This document shows, piece by piece, positions 34,671 to 47,085 of a DNA stretch of 64,000 nt. Below the pieces are notes generated by a model, which was not told the origin of the DNA, did not search any database, and saw nothing but the letters and a program-made list of their open reading frames with translations. The first letter of the stretch is position 1, and every line of letters starts with the position of its first letter. This stretch comes from Hippasteria phrygiana (taxonomy: Eukaryota > Echinodermata > Asteroidea > Valvatida > Goniasteridae), in the NCBI GenBank assembly GCA_037893225.1, contig JAZGUH010000103.1:6758001-6822000 (forward strand), given 5' to 3'. The position numbers and the translations under genes were made by a program.

Positions 34671-37600
34671 GTGCAGTTATGCGGGAATGCAGAAAAAATA
34701 CTTCGAAAAACCTACTCGCTTATCTCGGCCACTATTCGGCTGAACATGGGTCTGAGGAGCTGGATATTAGTCTGGATGTTGCTGAGAAGTCACTCTTTCC
34801 AACAGTATCAAGATTGTGCGCAATTTCGGTCAACATCGGGTCGAAAAACGGCGTCATTTGGGGCCCAAGTTGCGTGGTGGGTGTGTCGGCTAGTCCCATT
34901 GTATAGCATGTGCAGTTATGCGGGAATGCAGAAAAATTACTTCGAAAAACCTACTCGCTTATCTCGGCCACTATTCGGCTGAACTTGGGTCTGAGGAGCT
35001 GGATATTGGTCTGGATGTTGCTGAAAAGTCACTCTTTCCAACAGTATCAAGATTGTGCGCAATTTCGTTCAACATCGGGTCGAAAAACGGCGTCATTTGG
35101 GGCCCAAGTTGCGTGGTGGGGGTGTCGGCTAGTCCCATTGTATAGCATGTGCAGTTATGCGGGAATGCAGAAAAATTACTTCGAAAAACCTACTCGCTTA
35201 TCTCGGCCACTATTCGGCTGAACATGGGTCTGAGGAGCTGGATATTGGTCTGGATGTTGCTGAGAAGTCACTCTTTCCAACAGTATCAAGATTGTGCGCA
35301 ATTTCGTTCAACATCGGGTCGAAAAACGGCGTCATTTGGGGCCCAAGTTGCGTGGTGGGGGTGTCGGCTAGTCCATTGTATAGCATGTGCAGTTATGCGG
35401 GAATGCAGAAAGATTACTTCGAAAAACCTACTCGCTTATCTCGGCCACTATCCGGCTGAACGTGGGTCTGAAGAGCTGGATATTTGTCTGGATGTTGCTG
35501 AGAAGTCACTCTTTCCAACAGTGTCAAGATTGTGCGCAATTTCGGTCAACATCGGGTCGAAAAACGGCGTCATTTGGGGCCCATGTTGCGTGGTGGGGGT
35601 GTCGGCTAGTCCTATTGTATAGCATGTGCACTTATGCGGGAATGCAGAAAAATTACTTCGAAAAACCTACTCGCTTATCTCGGCCACCATTTGGCTGAAC
35701 TTGGGTCTGAGGAGCTGGATATTGGTCTGGATGTTGCTGAAAAGTCACTCTTTCCAACAGTATCAAGATTGTGCGCAATTTCGTTCAACATCGGGTCGAA
35801 AAACGGCGTCATTTGGGGCCCAAGTTGCGTGGTGGGGGTGTCGGCTAGTCCCATTGTATAGCATGTGCAGTTATGCGGGAATGCAGAAAAATTAGTATGA
35901 AAAACCTACTCGCTTATCTCGGCCACCATTCGGCTTAACTTGGGTCTGAGGGGCTGGATATTGGTCTGGATGTTGCTGAGAAGTCACTCTTTCCAACAGT
36001 ATCAAGATTGTGCGCAATTTCGTTTAACATCGGGTCGAAAAACGGCGTCATTTGGGGGCCAAGTTGCGTGGTGGGGGTGTCGGCTAGTCCCATTGTATAG
36101 CATGTGCAGTTATGGGGGAATGCAGAAAGATTACTTCGAAAAACCTACTCGCTTATCTCGGCCACTATCCGGCTGAACGTGTGTCTGAAGAGCTGGATAT
36201 TTGTCTGGATGTTGCTGAGGAGTCACTCTTTCCAACAGTATCAAGATTGTGCGCAATTTCGTTCAAAATCGGGTCGAAAAACGGCGTCATTTGGGGCCCA
36301 AGTTGCGTGGTGGGGGTGTCGGCTTGTCCTATTGTATAGCATGTGCAGCTATGCGGGAATGCAGAAAGATTACTTCGAAAAACCTACTCGCTTATCTCGG
36401 CCACTATTCGGCTGAACTTGGGTCTGAGGAGCTGGATATTGGTCTGGATGTTGCTGAGAAGTCACTCTTTCCAACAGTATCAAGATTGTGCGCAATTTCG
36501 TTCAACATCGGGTCGAAAAACGGCGTCATTTGGGGCCCAAGTTGCGTGATGGGGGTGTCGGCTAGTCTCATTGTATAGCATGTGCAGTTATGCGGGAATG
36601 CAGAAAAAATACTTCGAAAAACCTACTCGCTTATCTCGGCCACTATTCGGCTGAACATGGGTCTGAGGAGCTGGATATTAGTCTGGATGTTGCTGAGAAG
36701 TCACTCTTTCCAACAGTATCAAGATTGTGCGCAATTTCGGTCAACATCGGGTCGAAAAACGGCGTCATTTGGGGCCCAAGTTGCGTGGTGGGTGTGTCGG
36801 CTAGTCCCATTGTATAGCATGTGCAGTTATGCGGGAATGCAGAAAAATTACTTCGAAAAACCTACTCGCTTATCTCGGCCACTATTCGGCTGAACATGGG
36901 TCTGAAGAGCTGGATATTGGTCTGGATGTTGCTGAGAAGTCACTCTTTCCAACAGTATCAAGATTGTGCGCAATTTCGTTCAACATCGGGTCGAAAAACG
37001 GCGTCATTTGGGGCCCAAGTTGCGTGGTGGGGGTGTCGGCTAGTCCATTGTATAGCATGTGCAGTTATGCGGGAATGCAGAAAGATTACTTCGAAAAACC
37101 TACTCGCTTATCTCGGCCACTATCCGGCTGAACGTGAGTCTGAAGAGCTGGATATTTGTCTGGATGTTGCTGAGAAGTCACTCTTTCCAACAGTATCAAG
37201 ATTGTGCGCAATTTCGGTCAACATCGGGTCGAAAAACGGCGTCATTTTGGCCCATGTTGCGTGGTGGGGGTGTCGGCTAGTCCTATTGTATAGCATGTGC
37301 ACTTATGCGGGAATGCAGAAAAATTACTTCGAAAAACATACTCGCTTATCTCGGCCACCATTCGGCTGAACTTGGGTCTGAGGAGCTGGATATTGGTCTG
37401 GATGTTGCTGAGAAGTCACTCTTTCCAACAGTATCAAGATTGTGCGCAATTTCGTTCAACATCGGGTCGAAAAACGGCGTCATTTGGGGCCCAAGTTGCG
37501 TGGTGGGGGTGTCGGCTAGTCCATTGTATAGCATGTGCAGTTATGCGGGAATGCAGAAAGATTACTTCGAAAAACCTACTCGCTTATCTCGGCCACTATC

Positions 37601-38012
37601 CGGCTGAACGTGGGTCTGAAGAGCTGGATATTTGTCTGGATGTTGCTGAGAAGTCACTCTTTCCAACAGTGTCAAGATTGTGCGCAATTTCGGTCAACAT
37701 CGGGTCGAAAAACGGCGTCATTTGGGGCCCATGTTGCGTGGTGGGGGTGTCGGCTAGTCCTATTGTATAGCATGTGCACATATGCGGGAATGCAGAAAAA
37801 TTACTTCGAAAAACCTACTCGCTTATCTCGGCCACCATTTGGCTGAACTTGGGTCTGAGGAGCTGGATATTGGTCTGGATGTTGCTGAAAAGTCACTCTT
37901 TCCAACAGTATCAAGATTGTGCGCAATTTCGTTCAACATCGGGTCGAAAAACGGCGTCATTTGGGGCCCAAGTTGCGTGGTGGGGGTGTCGGCTAGTCCC
38001 ATTGTATAGCAT
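34671..38012 (+). repeat. Family B 14-monomer HOR, copy 2 (3,342 bp)
   Basis: Anchors 34671 to 37774, with the same order and the same marker changes as copy 1 throughout. This is the longest near-perfect tandem duplication in the family B domain. Its last monomer ends gtggtggggg with agtcccattg and leads into a T monomer instead of another K. Confidence 0.9.
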
Positions 38013-38251
38013 GTGCAGTTATGCGGGAATGCAGAAAAATTAGTATGAAAAACCTACTCGCTTATCTCGGCCACCATTCGGCTTAACTTGGGTCTGAGGG
38101 GCTGGATATTGGTCTGGATGTTGCTGAGAAGTCACTCTTTCCAACAGTATCAAGATTGTGCGCAATTTCGTTCAACATCGGGTCGAAAAACGGCGTCATT
38201 TGGGGGCCAAGTTGCGTGGTGGGGGTGTCGGCTAGTCCCATTGTATAGCAT
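38013..38251 (+). repeat. Single subtype T monomer
   Basis: Carries gcagaaaaattagtatg, cttaacttggg and gaggggctgg, and lacks TTCGAA. It keeps cgttcaacatc where the T monomers of the 14-mer (32523, 35865) have cgtttaacatc, so it matches the older T at 30612 rather than its nearest neighbours. Confidence 0.85.
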
Positions 38252-40161
38252 GTGCAGTTATGCGGGAATGCAGAAAGATTACTTCGAAAAACCTACTCGC
38301 TTATCTCGGCCACTATCCGGCTGAACGTGTGTCTGAAGAGCTGGATATTTGTCTGGATGTTGCTGAGGAGTCACTCTTTCCAACAGTATCAAGATTGTGC
38401 GCAATTTCGTTCAAAATCGGGTCGAAAAACGGCGTCATTTGGGGCCCAAGTTGCGTGGTGGGGGTGTCGGCTTGTCCTATTGTATAGCATGTGCAGCTAT
38501 GCGGGAATGCAGAAAGATTACTTCGAAAAACCTACTCGCTTATCTCGGCCACTATTCGGCTGAACTTGGGTCTGAGGAGCTGGATATTGGTCTGGATGTT
38601 GCTGAGAAGTCACTCTTTCCAACAGTATCAAGATTGTGCGCAATTTCGTTCAACATCGGGTCGAAAAACGGCGTCATTTGGGGCCCAAGTTGCGTGATGG
38701 GGGTGTCGGCTAGTCTCATTGTATAGCATGTGCAGTTATGCGGGAATGCAGAAAAAATACTTCGAAAAACCTACTCGCTTATCTCGGCCACTATTCGGCT
38801 GAACATGGGTCTGAGGAGCTGGATATTAGTCTGGATGTTGCTGAGAAGTCACTCTTTCCAACAGTATCAAGATTGTGCGCAATTTCGGTCAACATCGGGT
38901 CGAAAAACGGCGTCATTTGGGGCCCAAGTTGCGTGGTGGGTGTGTCGGCTAGTCCCATTGTATAGCATGTGCAGTTATGCGGGAATGCAGAAAAATTACT
39001 TCGAAAAACCTACTCGCTTATCTCGGCCACTATTCGGCTGAACATGGGTCTGAGGAGCTGGATATTGGTCTGGATGTTGCTGAGAAGTCACTCTTTCCAA
39101 CAGTATCAAGATTGTGCGCAATTTCGTTCAACATCGGGTCGAAAAACGGCGTCATTTGGAGCCCAAGTTGCGTGGTGGGGGTGTCGGCTAGTCCCATTGT
39201 ATAGCATGTGCAGTTATGCGGGAATGCAGAAAGATTACTTCGAAAAACCTACTCGCTTATCTCGGCCACTATCCGGCTGAACGTGTGTCTGAAGAGCTGG
39301 ATATTTGTCTGGATGTTGCTGAGGAGTCACTCTTTCCAACAGTATCAAGATTGTGCGCAATTTCGTTCAAAATCGGGTCGAAAAACGGCGTCATTTGGGG
39401 CCCAAGTTGCGTGGTGGGGGTGTCGGCTTGTCCTATTGTATAGCATGTGCAGCTATGCGGGAATGCAGAAAGATTACTTCGAAAAACCTACTCGCTTATC
39501 TCGGCCACTATTCGGCTGAACTTGGGTCTGAGGAGCTGGATATTGGTCTGGATGTTGCTGAGAAGTCACTCTTTCCAACAGTATCAAGATTGTGCGCAAT
39601 TTCGTTCAACATCGGGTCGAAAAACGGCGTCATTTGGGGCCCAAGTTGCGTGATGGGGTGTCGGCTAGTCTCATTGTATAGCATGTGCAGTTATGCGGGA
39701 ATGCAGAAAAAATACTTCGAAAAACCTACTCGCTTATCTCGGCCACTATTCGGCTGAACATGGGTCTGAGGAGCTGGATATTAGTCTGGATGTTGCTGAG
39801 AAGTCACTCTTTCCAACAGTATCAAGATTGTGCGCAATTTCGGTCAACATCGGGTCGAAAAACGGCGTCATTTGGGGCCCAAGTTGCGTGGTGAGTGTGT
39901 CGGCTAGTCCCATTGTATAGCATGTGCAGTTATGCGGGAATGCAGAAAAATTACTTCGAAAAACCTACTCGCTTATCTCGGCCACTATTCGGCTGAACAT
40001 GGGTCTGAGGAGCTGGATATTGGTCTGGATGTTGCTGAGAAGTCACTCTTTCCAACAGTATCAAGATTGTGCGCAATTTCGTTCAACATCGGGTCGAAAA
40101 ACGGCGTCATTTGGGGCCCAAGTTGCGTGGTGGGGGTGTCGGCTAGTCCATTGTATAGCAT
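38252..40161 (+). repeat. Family B 4-monomer HOR (C R K M), two copies
   Basis: Copies 38252-39207 and 39208-40161. C has aacgtgtgtctg and cgttcaaaatcgg. R starts gtgcagctatg and ends agtctcattg. K has gcagaaaaaatac and gatattagtctgg. M has aacatggg. The second copy is 954 bp long because a G is lost in gtgatggggtgtc near 39,655. It also has gtggtgagtgtgtc near 39,893. The first has a private tttggagccc near 39,159. Confidence 0.88.
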
Positions 40162-40877
40162 GTGCAGTTATGCGGGAATGCAGAAAGATTACTTCGAAAA
40201 ACCTACTCGCTTATCTCGGCCACTATCCGGCTGAACGTGAGTCTGAAGAGCTGGATATTTGTCTGGATGTTGCTGAGAAGTCACTCTTTCCAACAGTATC
40301 AAGATTGTGCGCAATTTCGGTCAACATCGGGTCGAAAAACGGCGTCATTTTGGCCCATGTTGCGTGGTGGGGGTGTCGGCTAGTCCTATTGTATAGCATG
40401 TGCACTTATGCGGGAATGCAGAAAAATTACTTCGAAAAACATACTCGCTTATCTCGGCCACCATTTGGCTGAACTTGGGTCTGAGGAGCTGGATATTGGT
40501 CTGGATGTTGCTGAAAAGTCACTCTTTCCAACAGTATCAAGATTGTGCGCAATTTCGTTCAACATCGGGTCGAAAAACGGCGTCATTTGGGGCCCAAGTT
40601 GCGTGGTGGGGGTGTCGGCTAGTCCCATTGTATAACATGTGCAGTTATGCGGGAATGCAGAAAGATTACTTCGAAAAACCTACTCGCTTATCTCGGCCAC
40701 TATCCGGCTGAACGTGGGTCTGAAGAGCTGGATATTTGTCTGGATGTTGCTGAGAAGTCACTCTTTCCAACAGTATCAAGATTGTGCGCAATTTCGTTCA
40801 ACATCGGGTCGAAAAACGGCGTCATTTGGGGGCCAAGTTGCGTGGTGGGGGTGTCGGCTAGTCCCATTGTATAGCAT
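40162..40877 (+). repeat. Interruption of the 4-mer HOR (Pd H P)
   Basis: The first monomer carries the 'd' tag (cattttggccc, 238 bp) with aacgtgagtctg. The H has aaaacatactcg and cccaccatttgg-type changes as in 43504. The P monomer is preceded by gtataacatg near 40,632, a private change of the otherwise constant gtatagcatg. Confidence 0.82.
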
Positions 40878-42788
40878 GTGCAGTTATGCGGGAATGCAGA
40901 AAGATTACTTCGAAAAACCTACTCGCTTATCTCGGCCACTATCCGGCTGAACGTGTGTCTGAAGAGCTGGATATTTGTCTGGATGTTGCTGAGGAGTCAC
41001 TCTTTCCAACAGTATCAAGATTGTGCGCAATTTCGTTCAAAATCGGGTCGAAAAACGGCGTCATTTGGGGCCCAAGTTGCGTGGTGGGGGTGTCGGCTTG
41101 TCCTATTGTATAGCATGTGCAGCTATGCGGGAATGCAGAAAGATTACTTCGAAAAACCTACTCGCTTATCTCGGCCACTATTCGGCTGAACTTGGGTCTG
41201 AGGAGCTGGATATTGGTCTGGATGTTGCTGAGAAGTCACTCTTTCCAACAGTATCAAGATTGTGCGCAATTTCGTTCAACATCGGGTCGAAAAACGGCGT
41301 CATTTGGGGCCCAAGTTGCGTGATGGGGGTGTCGGCTAGTCTCATTGTATAGCATGTGCAGTTATGCGGGAATGCAGAAAAAATACTTCGAAAAACCTAC
41401 TCGCTTATCTCGGCCACTATTCGGCTGAACATGGGTCTGAGGAGCTGGATATTAGTCTGGATGTTGCTGAGAAGTCACTCTTTCCAACAGTATCAAGATT
41501 GTGCGCAATTTCGGTCAACATCGGGTCGAAAAACGGCGTCATTTGGGGCCCAAGTTGCGTGGTGGGTGTGTCGGCTAGTCCCATTGTATAGCATGTGCAG
41601 TTATGCGGGAATGCAGAAAAATTACTTCGAAAAACCTACTCGCTTATCTCGGCCACTATTCGGCTGAACATGGGTCTGAGGAGCTGGATATTGGTCTGGA
41701 TGTTGCTGAGAAGTCACTCTTTCCAACAGTATCAAGATTGTGCGCAATTTCGTTCAACATCGGGTCGAAAAACGGCGTCATTTGGGGCCCAAGTTGCGTG
41801 GTGGGGGTGTCGGCTAGTCCCATTGTATAGCATGTGCAGTTATGCGGGAATGCAGAAAGATTACTTCGAAAAACCTACTCGCTTATCTCGGCCACTATCC
41901 GGCTGAACGTGTGTCTGAAGAGCTGGATATTTGTCTGGATGTTGCTGAGGAGTCACTCTTTCCAACAGTATCAAGATTGTGCGCAATTTCGTTCAAAATC
42001 GGGTCGAAAAACGGCGTCATTTGGGGCCCAAGTTGCGTGGTGGGGGTGTCGGCTTGTCCTATTGTATAGCATGTGCAGCTATGCGGGAATGCAGAAAGAT
42101 TACTTCGAAAAACCTACTCGCTTATCTCGGCCACTATTCGGCTGAACTTGGGTCTGAGGAGCTGGATATTGGTCTGGATGTTGCTGAGAAGTCACTCTTT
42201 CCAACAGTATCAAGATTGTGCGCAATTTCGTTCAACATCGGGTCGAAAAACGGCGTCATTTGGGGCCCAAGTTGCGTGATGGGGGTGTCGGCTAGTCTCA
42301 TTGTATAGCATGTGCAGTTATGCGGGAATGCAGAAAAAATACTTCGAAAAACCTACTCGCTTATCTCGGCCACTATTCGGCTGAACATGGGTCTGAGGAG
42401 CTGGATATTAGTCTGGATGTTGCTGAGAAGTCACTCTTTCCAACAGTATCAAGATTGTGCGCAATTTCGGTCAACATCGGGTCGAAAAACGGCGTCATTT
42501 GGGGCCCAAGTTGCGTGGTGGGTGTGTCGGCTAGTCCCATTGTATAGCATGTGCAGTTATGCGGGAATGCAGAAAAATTACTTCGAAAAACCTACTCGCT
42601 TATCTCGGCCACTATTCGGCTGAACATGGGTCTGAGGAGCTGGATATTGGTCTGGATGTTGCTGAGAAGTCACTCTTTCCAACAGTATCAAGATTGTGCG
42701 CAATTTCGTTCAACATCGGGTCGAAAAACGGCGTCATTTGGGGCCCAAGTTGCGTGGTGGGGGTGTCGGCTAGTCCATTGTATAGCAT
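40878..42788 (+). repeat. Family B 4-monomer HOR (C R K M), two further copies
   Basis: Copies 40878-41833 and 41834-42788, each 955-956 bp. They have the same marker set as 38,252-40,161 without its private changes. Confidence 0.88.
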
Positions 42789-43981
42789 GTGCAGTTATGC
42801 GGGAATGCAGAAAGATTACTTCGAAAAACCTACTCGCTTATCTCGGCCACTATCCGGCTGAACGTGGGTCTGAAGAGCTGGATATTTGTCTGGATGTTGC
42901 TGAGAAGTCACTCTTTCCAACAGTATCAAGATTGTGCGCAATTTCGTTCAACATCGGGTCGAAAAACGGCGTCATTTGGGGCCCAAGTTGCGTGATGGGG
43001 GTGTCGGCTAGTCCCATTGTATAGCATGTGCAGTTATGCGGGAATGCAGAAAAAATACTTCGAAAAACCTACTCGCTTATCTCGGCCACTATTCGGCTGA
43101 ACATGGGTCTGAGGAGCTGGATATTGGTCTGGATGTTGCTGAGAAGTCACTCTTTCCAACAGTATCAAGATTGTGCGCAATTTCGTTCAACATCGGGTCG
43201 AAAAACGGCGTCATTTGGGGCCCAAGTTGCGTGGTGGGGGTGTCGGCTAGTCCATTGTATAGCATGTGCAGTTATGCGGGAATGCAGAAAGATTACTTCG
43301 AAAAACCTACTCGCTTATCTCGGCCACTATCCGGCTGAACGTGAGTCTGAAGAGCTGGATATTTGTCTGGATGTTGCTGAGAAGTCACTCTTTCCAACAG
43401 TATCAAGATTGTGCGCAATTTCGGTCAACATCGGGTCGAAAAACGGCGTCATTTTGGCCCATGTTGCGTTTTGGGGGTGTCGGCTAGTCCTATTGTATAG
43501 CATGTGCACTTATGCGGGAATGCAGAAAAATTACTTCGAAAAACATACTCGCTTATCTCGGCCACCATTTGGCTGAACTTGGGTCTGAGGAGCTGGATAT
43601 TGGTCTGGATGTTGCTGAAAAGTCACTCTTTCCAACAGTATCAAGATTGTGCGCAATTTCGTTCAACATCGGGTCGAAAAACGGCGTCATTTGGGGCCCA
43701 AGTTGCGTGGTGGGGGTGTCGGCTAGTCCCATTGTATAGCATGTGCAGTTATGCGGGAATGCAGAAAAATTAGTATGAAAAACCTACTCGCTTATCTCGG
43801 CCACCATTCGGCTTAACTTGGGTCTGAGGGGCTGGATATTGGTCTGGATGTTGCTGAGAAGTCACTCTTTCCAACAGTATCAAGATTGTGCGCAATTTCG
43901 TTCAACATCGGGTCGAAAAACGGCGTCATTTGGGGGCCAAGTTGCGTGGTGGGGGTGTCGGCTAGTCCCATTGTATAGCAT
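42789..43981 (+). repeat. Family B interruption (P K Pd H T)
   Basis: The 'd'-tagged monomer at 43266 additionally has gttgcgttttggggg. That combination reappears only at 63090, almost 20 kb away. The last T monomer of the window is at 43743. Confidence 0.83.
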
Positions 43982-45653
43982 GTGCAGTTATGCGGGAATG
44001 CAGAAAGATTACTTCGAAAAACCTACTCGCTTATCTCGGCCACTATCCGGCTGAACGTGTGTCTGAAGAGCTGGATATTTGTCTGGATGTTGCTGAGGAG
44101 TCACTCTTTCCAACAGTATCAAGATTGTGCGCAATTTCGTTCAAAATCGGGTCGAAAAACGGCGTCATTTGGGGCCCAAGTTGCGTGGTGGGGGTGTCGG
44201 CTTGTCCTATTGTATAGCATGTGCAGCTATGCGGGAATGCAGAAAGATTACTTCGAAAAACCTACTCGCTTATCTCGGCCACTATTCGGCTGAACTTGGG
44301 TCTGAGGAGCTGGATATTGGTCTGGATGTTGCTGAGAAGTCACTCTTTCCAACAGTATCAAGATTGTGCGCAATTTCGTTCAACATCGGGTCGAAAAACG
44401 GCGTCATTTGGGGCCCAAGTTGCGTGATGGGGGTGTCGGCTAGTCTCATTGTATAGCATGTGCAGTTATGCGGGAATGCAGAAAAATTACTTCGAAAAAC
44501 CTACTCGCTTATCTCGGCCACTATTCGGCTGAACATGGGTCTGAGGAGCTGGATATTGGTCTGGATGTTGCTGAGAAGTCACTCTTTCCAACAGTATCAA
44601 GATTGTGCGCAATTTCGTTCAACATCGGGTCGAAAAACGGCGTCATTTGGGGCCCAAGTTGCGTGGTGGGGGTGTCGGCTAGTCCCATTGTATAGCATGT
44701 GCAGTTATGCGGGAATGCAGAAAGATTACTTCGAAAAACCTACTCGCTTATCTCGGCCACTATCCGGCTGAACGTGTGTCTGAAGAGCTGGATATTTGTC
44801 TGGATGTTGCTGAGGAGTCACTCTTTCCAACAGTATCAAGATTGTGCGCAATTTCGTTCAAAATCGGGTCGAAAAACGGCGTCATTTGGGGCCCAAGTTG
44901 CGTGGTGGGGGTGTCGGCTTGTCCTATTGTATAGCATGTGCAGCTATGCGGGAATGCAGAAAGATTACTTCGAAAAACCTACTCGCTTATCTCGGCCACT
45001 ATTCGGCTGAACTTGGGTCTGAGGAGCTGGATATTGGTCTGGATGTTGCTGAGAAGTCACTCTTTCCAACAGTATCAAGATTGTGCTCAATTTCGTTCAA
45101 CATCGGGTCGAAAAACGGCGTCATTTGGGGCCCAAGTTGCGTGATGGGGGTGTCGGCTAGTCTCATTGTATAGCATGTGCAGTTATGCGGGAATGCAGAA
45201 AAAATACTTCGAAAAACCTACTCGCTTATCTCGGCCACTATTCGGCTGAACATGGGTCTGAGGAGCTGGATATTAGTCTGGATGTTGCTGAGAAGTCACT
45301 CTTTCCAACAGTATCAAGATTGTGCGCAATTTCGGTCAACATCGGGTCGAAAAACGGCGTCATTTGGGGCCCAAGTTGCGTGGTGGGTGTGTCGGCTAGT
45401 CCCATTGTATAGCATGTGCAGTTATGCGGGAATGCAGAAAAATTACTTCGAAAAACCTACTCGCTTATCTCGGCCACTATTCGGCTGAACATGGGTCTGA
45501 GGAGCTGGATATTGGTCTGGATGTTGCTGAGAAGTCACTCTTTCCAACAGTATCAAGATTGTGCGCAATTTCGTTCAACATCGGGTCGAAAAACGGCGTC
45601 ATTTGGGGCCCAAGTTGCGTGGTGGGGGTGTCGGCTAGTCCATTGTATAGCAT
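43982..45653 (+). repeat. Family B 4-mer HOR, one short copy (C R M) and one full copy (C R K M)
   Basis: 43982-44698 lacks the K monomer, giving a 717 bp trimer, while 44699-45653 is complete. The R monomer at 44938 has a private gtgctcaatttcg. Loss of exactly one monomer keeps the register, as expected of unequal exchange. Confidence 0.85.
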
Positions 45654-47085
45654 GTGCAGTTATGCGGGAATGCAGAAAGATTACTTCGAAAAACCTACTC
45701 GCTTATCTCGGCCACTATCCGGCTGAACGTGGGTCTGAAGAGCTGGATATTTGTCTGGATGTTGCTGAGAAGTCACTCTTTCCAACAGTATCAAGATTGT
45801 GCGCAATTTCGTTCAACATCGGGTCGAAAAACGGCGTCATTTGGGGCCCAAGTTGCGTGATGGGGGTGTCGGCTAGTCCCATTGTATAGCATGTGCAGTT
45901 ATGCGGGAATGCAGAAAAAATACTTCGAAAAACCTACTCGCTTATCTCGGCCACTATTCGGCTGAACATGGGTCTGAGGAGCTGGATATTGGTCTGGATG
46001 TTGCTGAGAAGTCACTCTTTCCAACAGTATCAAGATTGTGCGCAATTTCGTTCAACATCGGGTCGAAAAACGGCGTCATTTGGGGCCCAAGTTGCGTGGT
46101 GGGGGTGTCGGCTAGTCCATTGTATAGCATGTGCAGTTATGCGGGAATGCAGAAAGATTACTTCGAAAAACCTACTCGCTTATCTCGGCCACTATCCGGC
46201 TGAACGTGGGTCTGAAGAGCTGGATATTTGTCTGGATGTTGCTGAGAAGTCACTCTTTCCAACAGTATCAAGATTGTGCGCAATTTCGGTCAACATCGGG
46301 TCGAAAAACGGCGTCATTTGGGGCCCATGTTGCGTGGTGGGGGTGTCGGCTAGTCCTATTGTATAGCATGTGCACTTATGCGGGAATGCAGAAAAATTAC
46401 TTCGAAAAACCTACTCGCTTATCTCGGCCACCATTCGGCTGAACTTGGGTCTGAGGAGCTGGATATTGGTCTGGATGTTGCTGAAAAGTCACTCTTTCCA
46501 ACAGTATCAAGATTGTGCGCAATTTCGTTCAACATCGGGTCGAAAAACGGCGTCATTTGGGGCCCAAGTTGCGTGGTGGGTGTGTCGGCTAGTCCCATTG
46601 TATAGCATGTGCAGTTATGCGGGAATGCAGAAAAATTACTTCGAAAAACCTACTCGCTTATCTCGGCCACTATTCGGCTGAACATGGGTCTGAGGAGCTG
46701 GATATTGGTCTGGATGTTGCTGAGAAGTCACTCTTTCCAACAGTATCAAGATTGTGCGCAATTTCGTTCAACATCGGGTCGAAAAACGGCGTCATTTGGG
46801 GCCCAAGTTGCGTGGTGGGGGTGTCGGCTAGTCCATTGTATAGCATGTGCAGTTATGCGGGAATGCAGAAAGATTACTTCGAAAAACCTACTCGCTTATC
46901 TCGGCCACTATCCGGCTGAACGTGGGTCTGAAGAGCTGGATATTTGTCTGGATGTTGCTGATAAGTCACTCTTTCCAACAGTATCAAGATTGTGCGCAAT
47001 TTCGTTCAACATCGGGTCGAAAAACGGCGTCATTTGGGGCCCAAGTTGCGTGGTGGGGGTGTCGGCTTGTCCCATTGTATAGCAT
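45654..47085 (+). repeat. Family B block P K P H M P
   Basis: Six monomers joining the 4-mer region to the 10-mer HOR. The H M P run at 46370-47085, together with the Q K that follows, recurs at 54,015, 55,448 and 60,465. The last P (46847) carries gctgataag. Confidence 0.82.
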
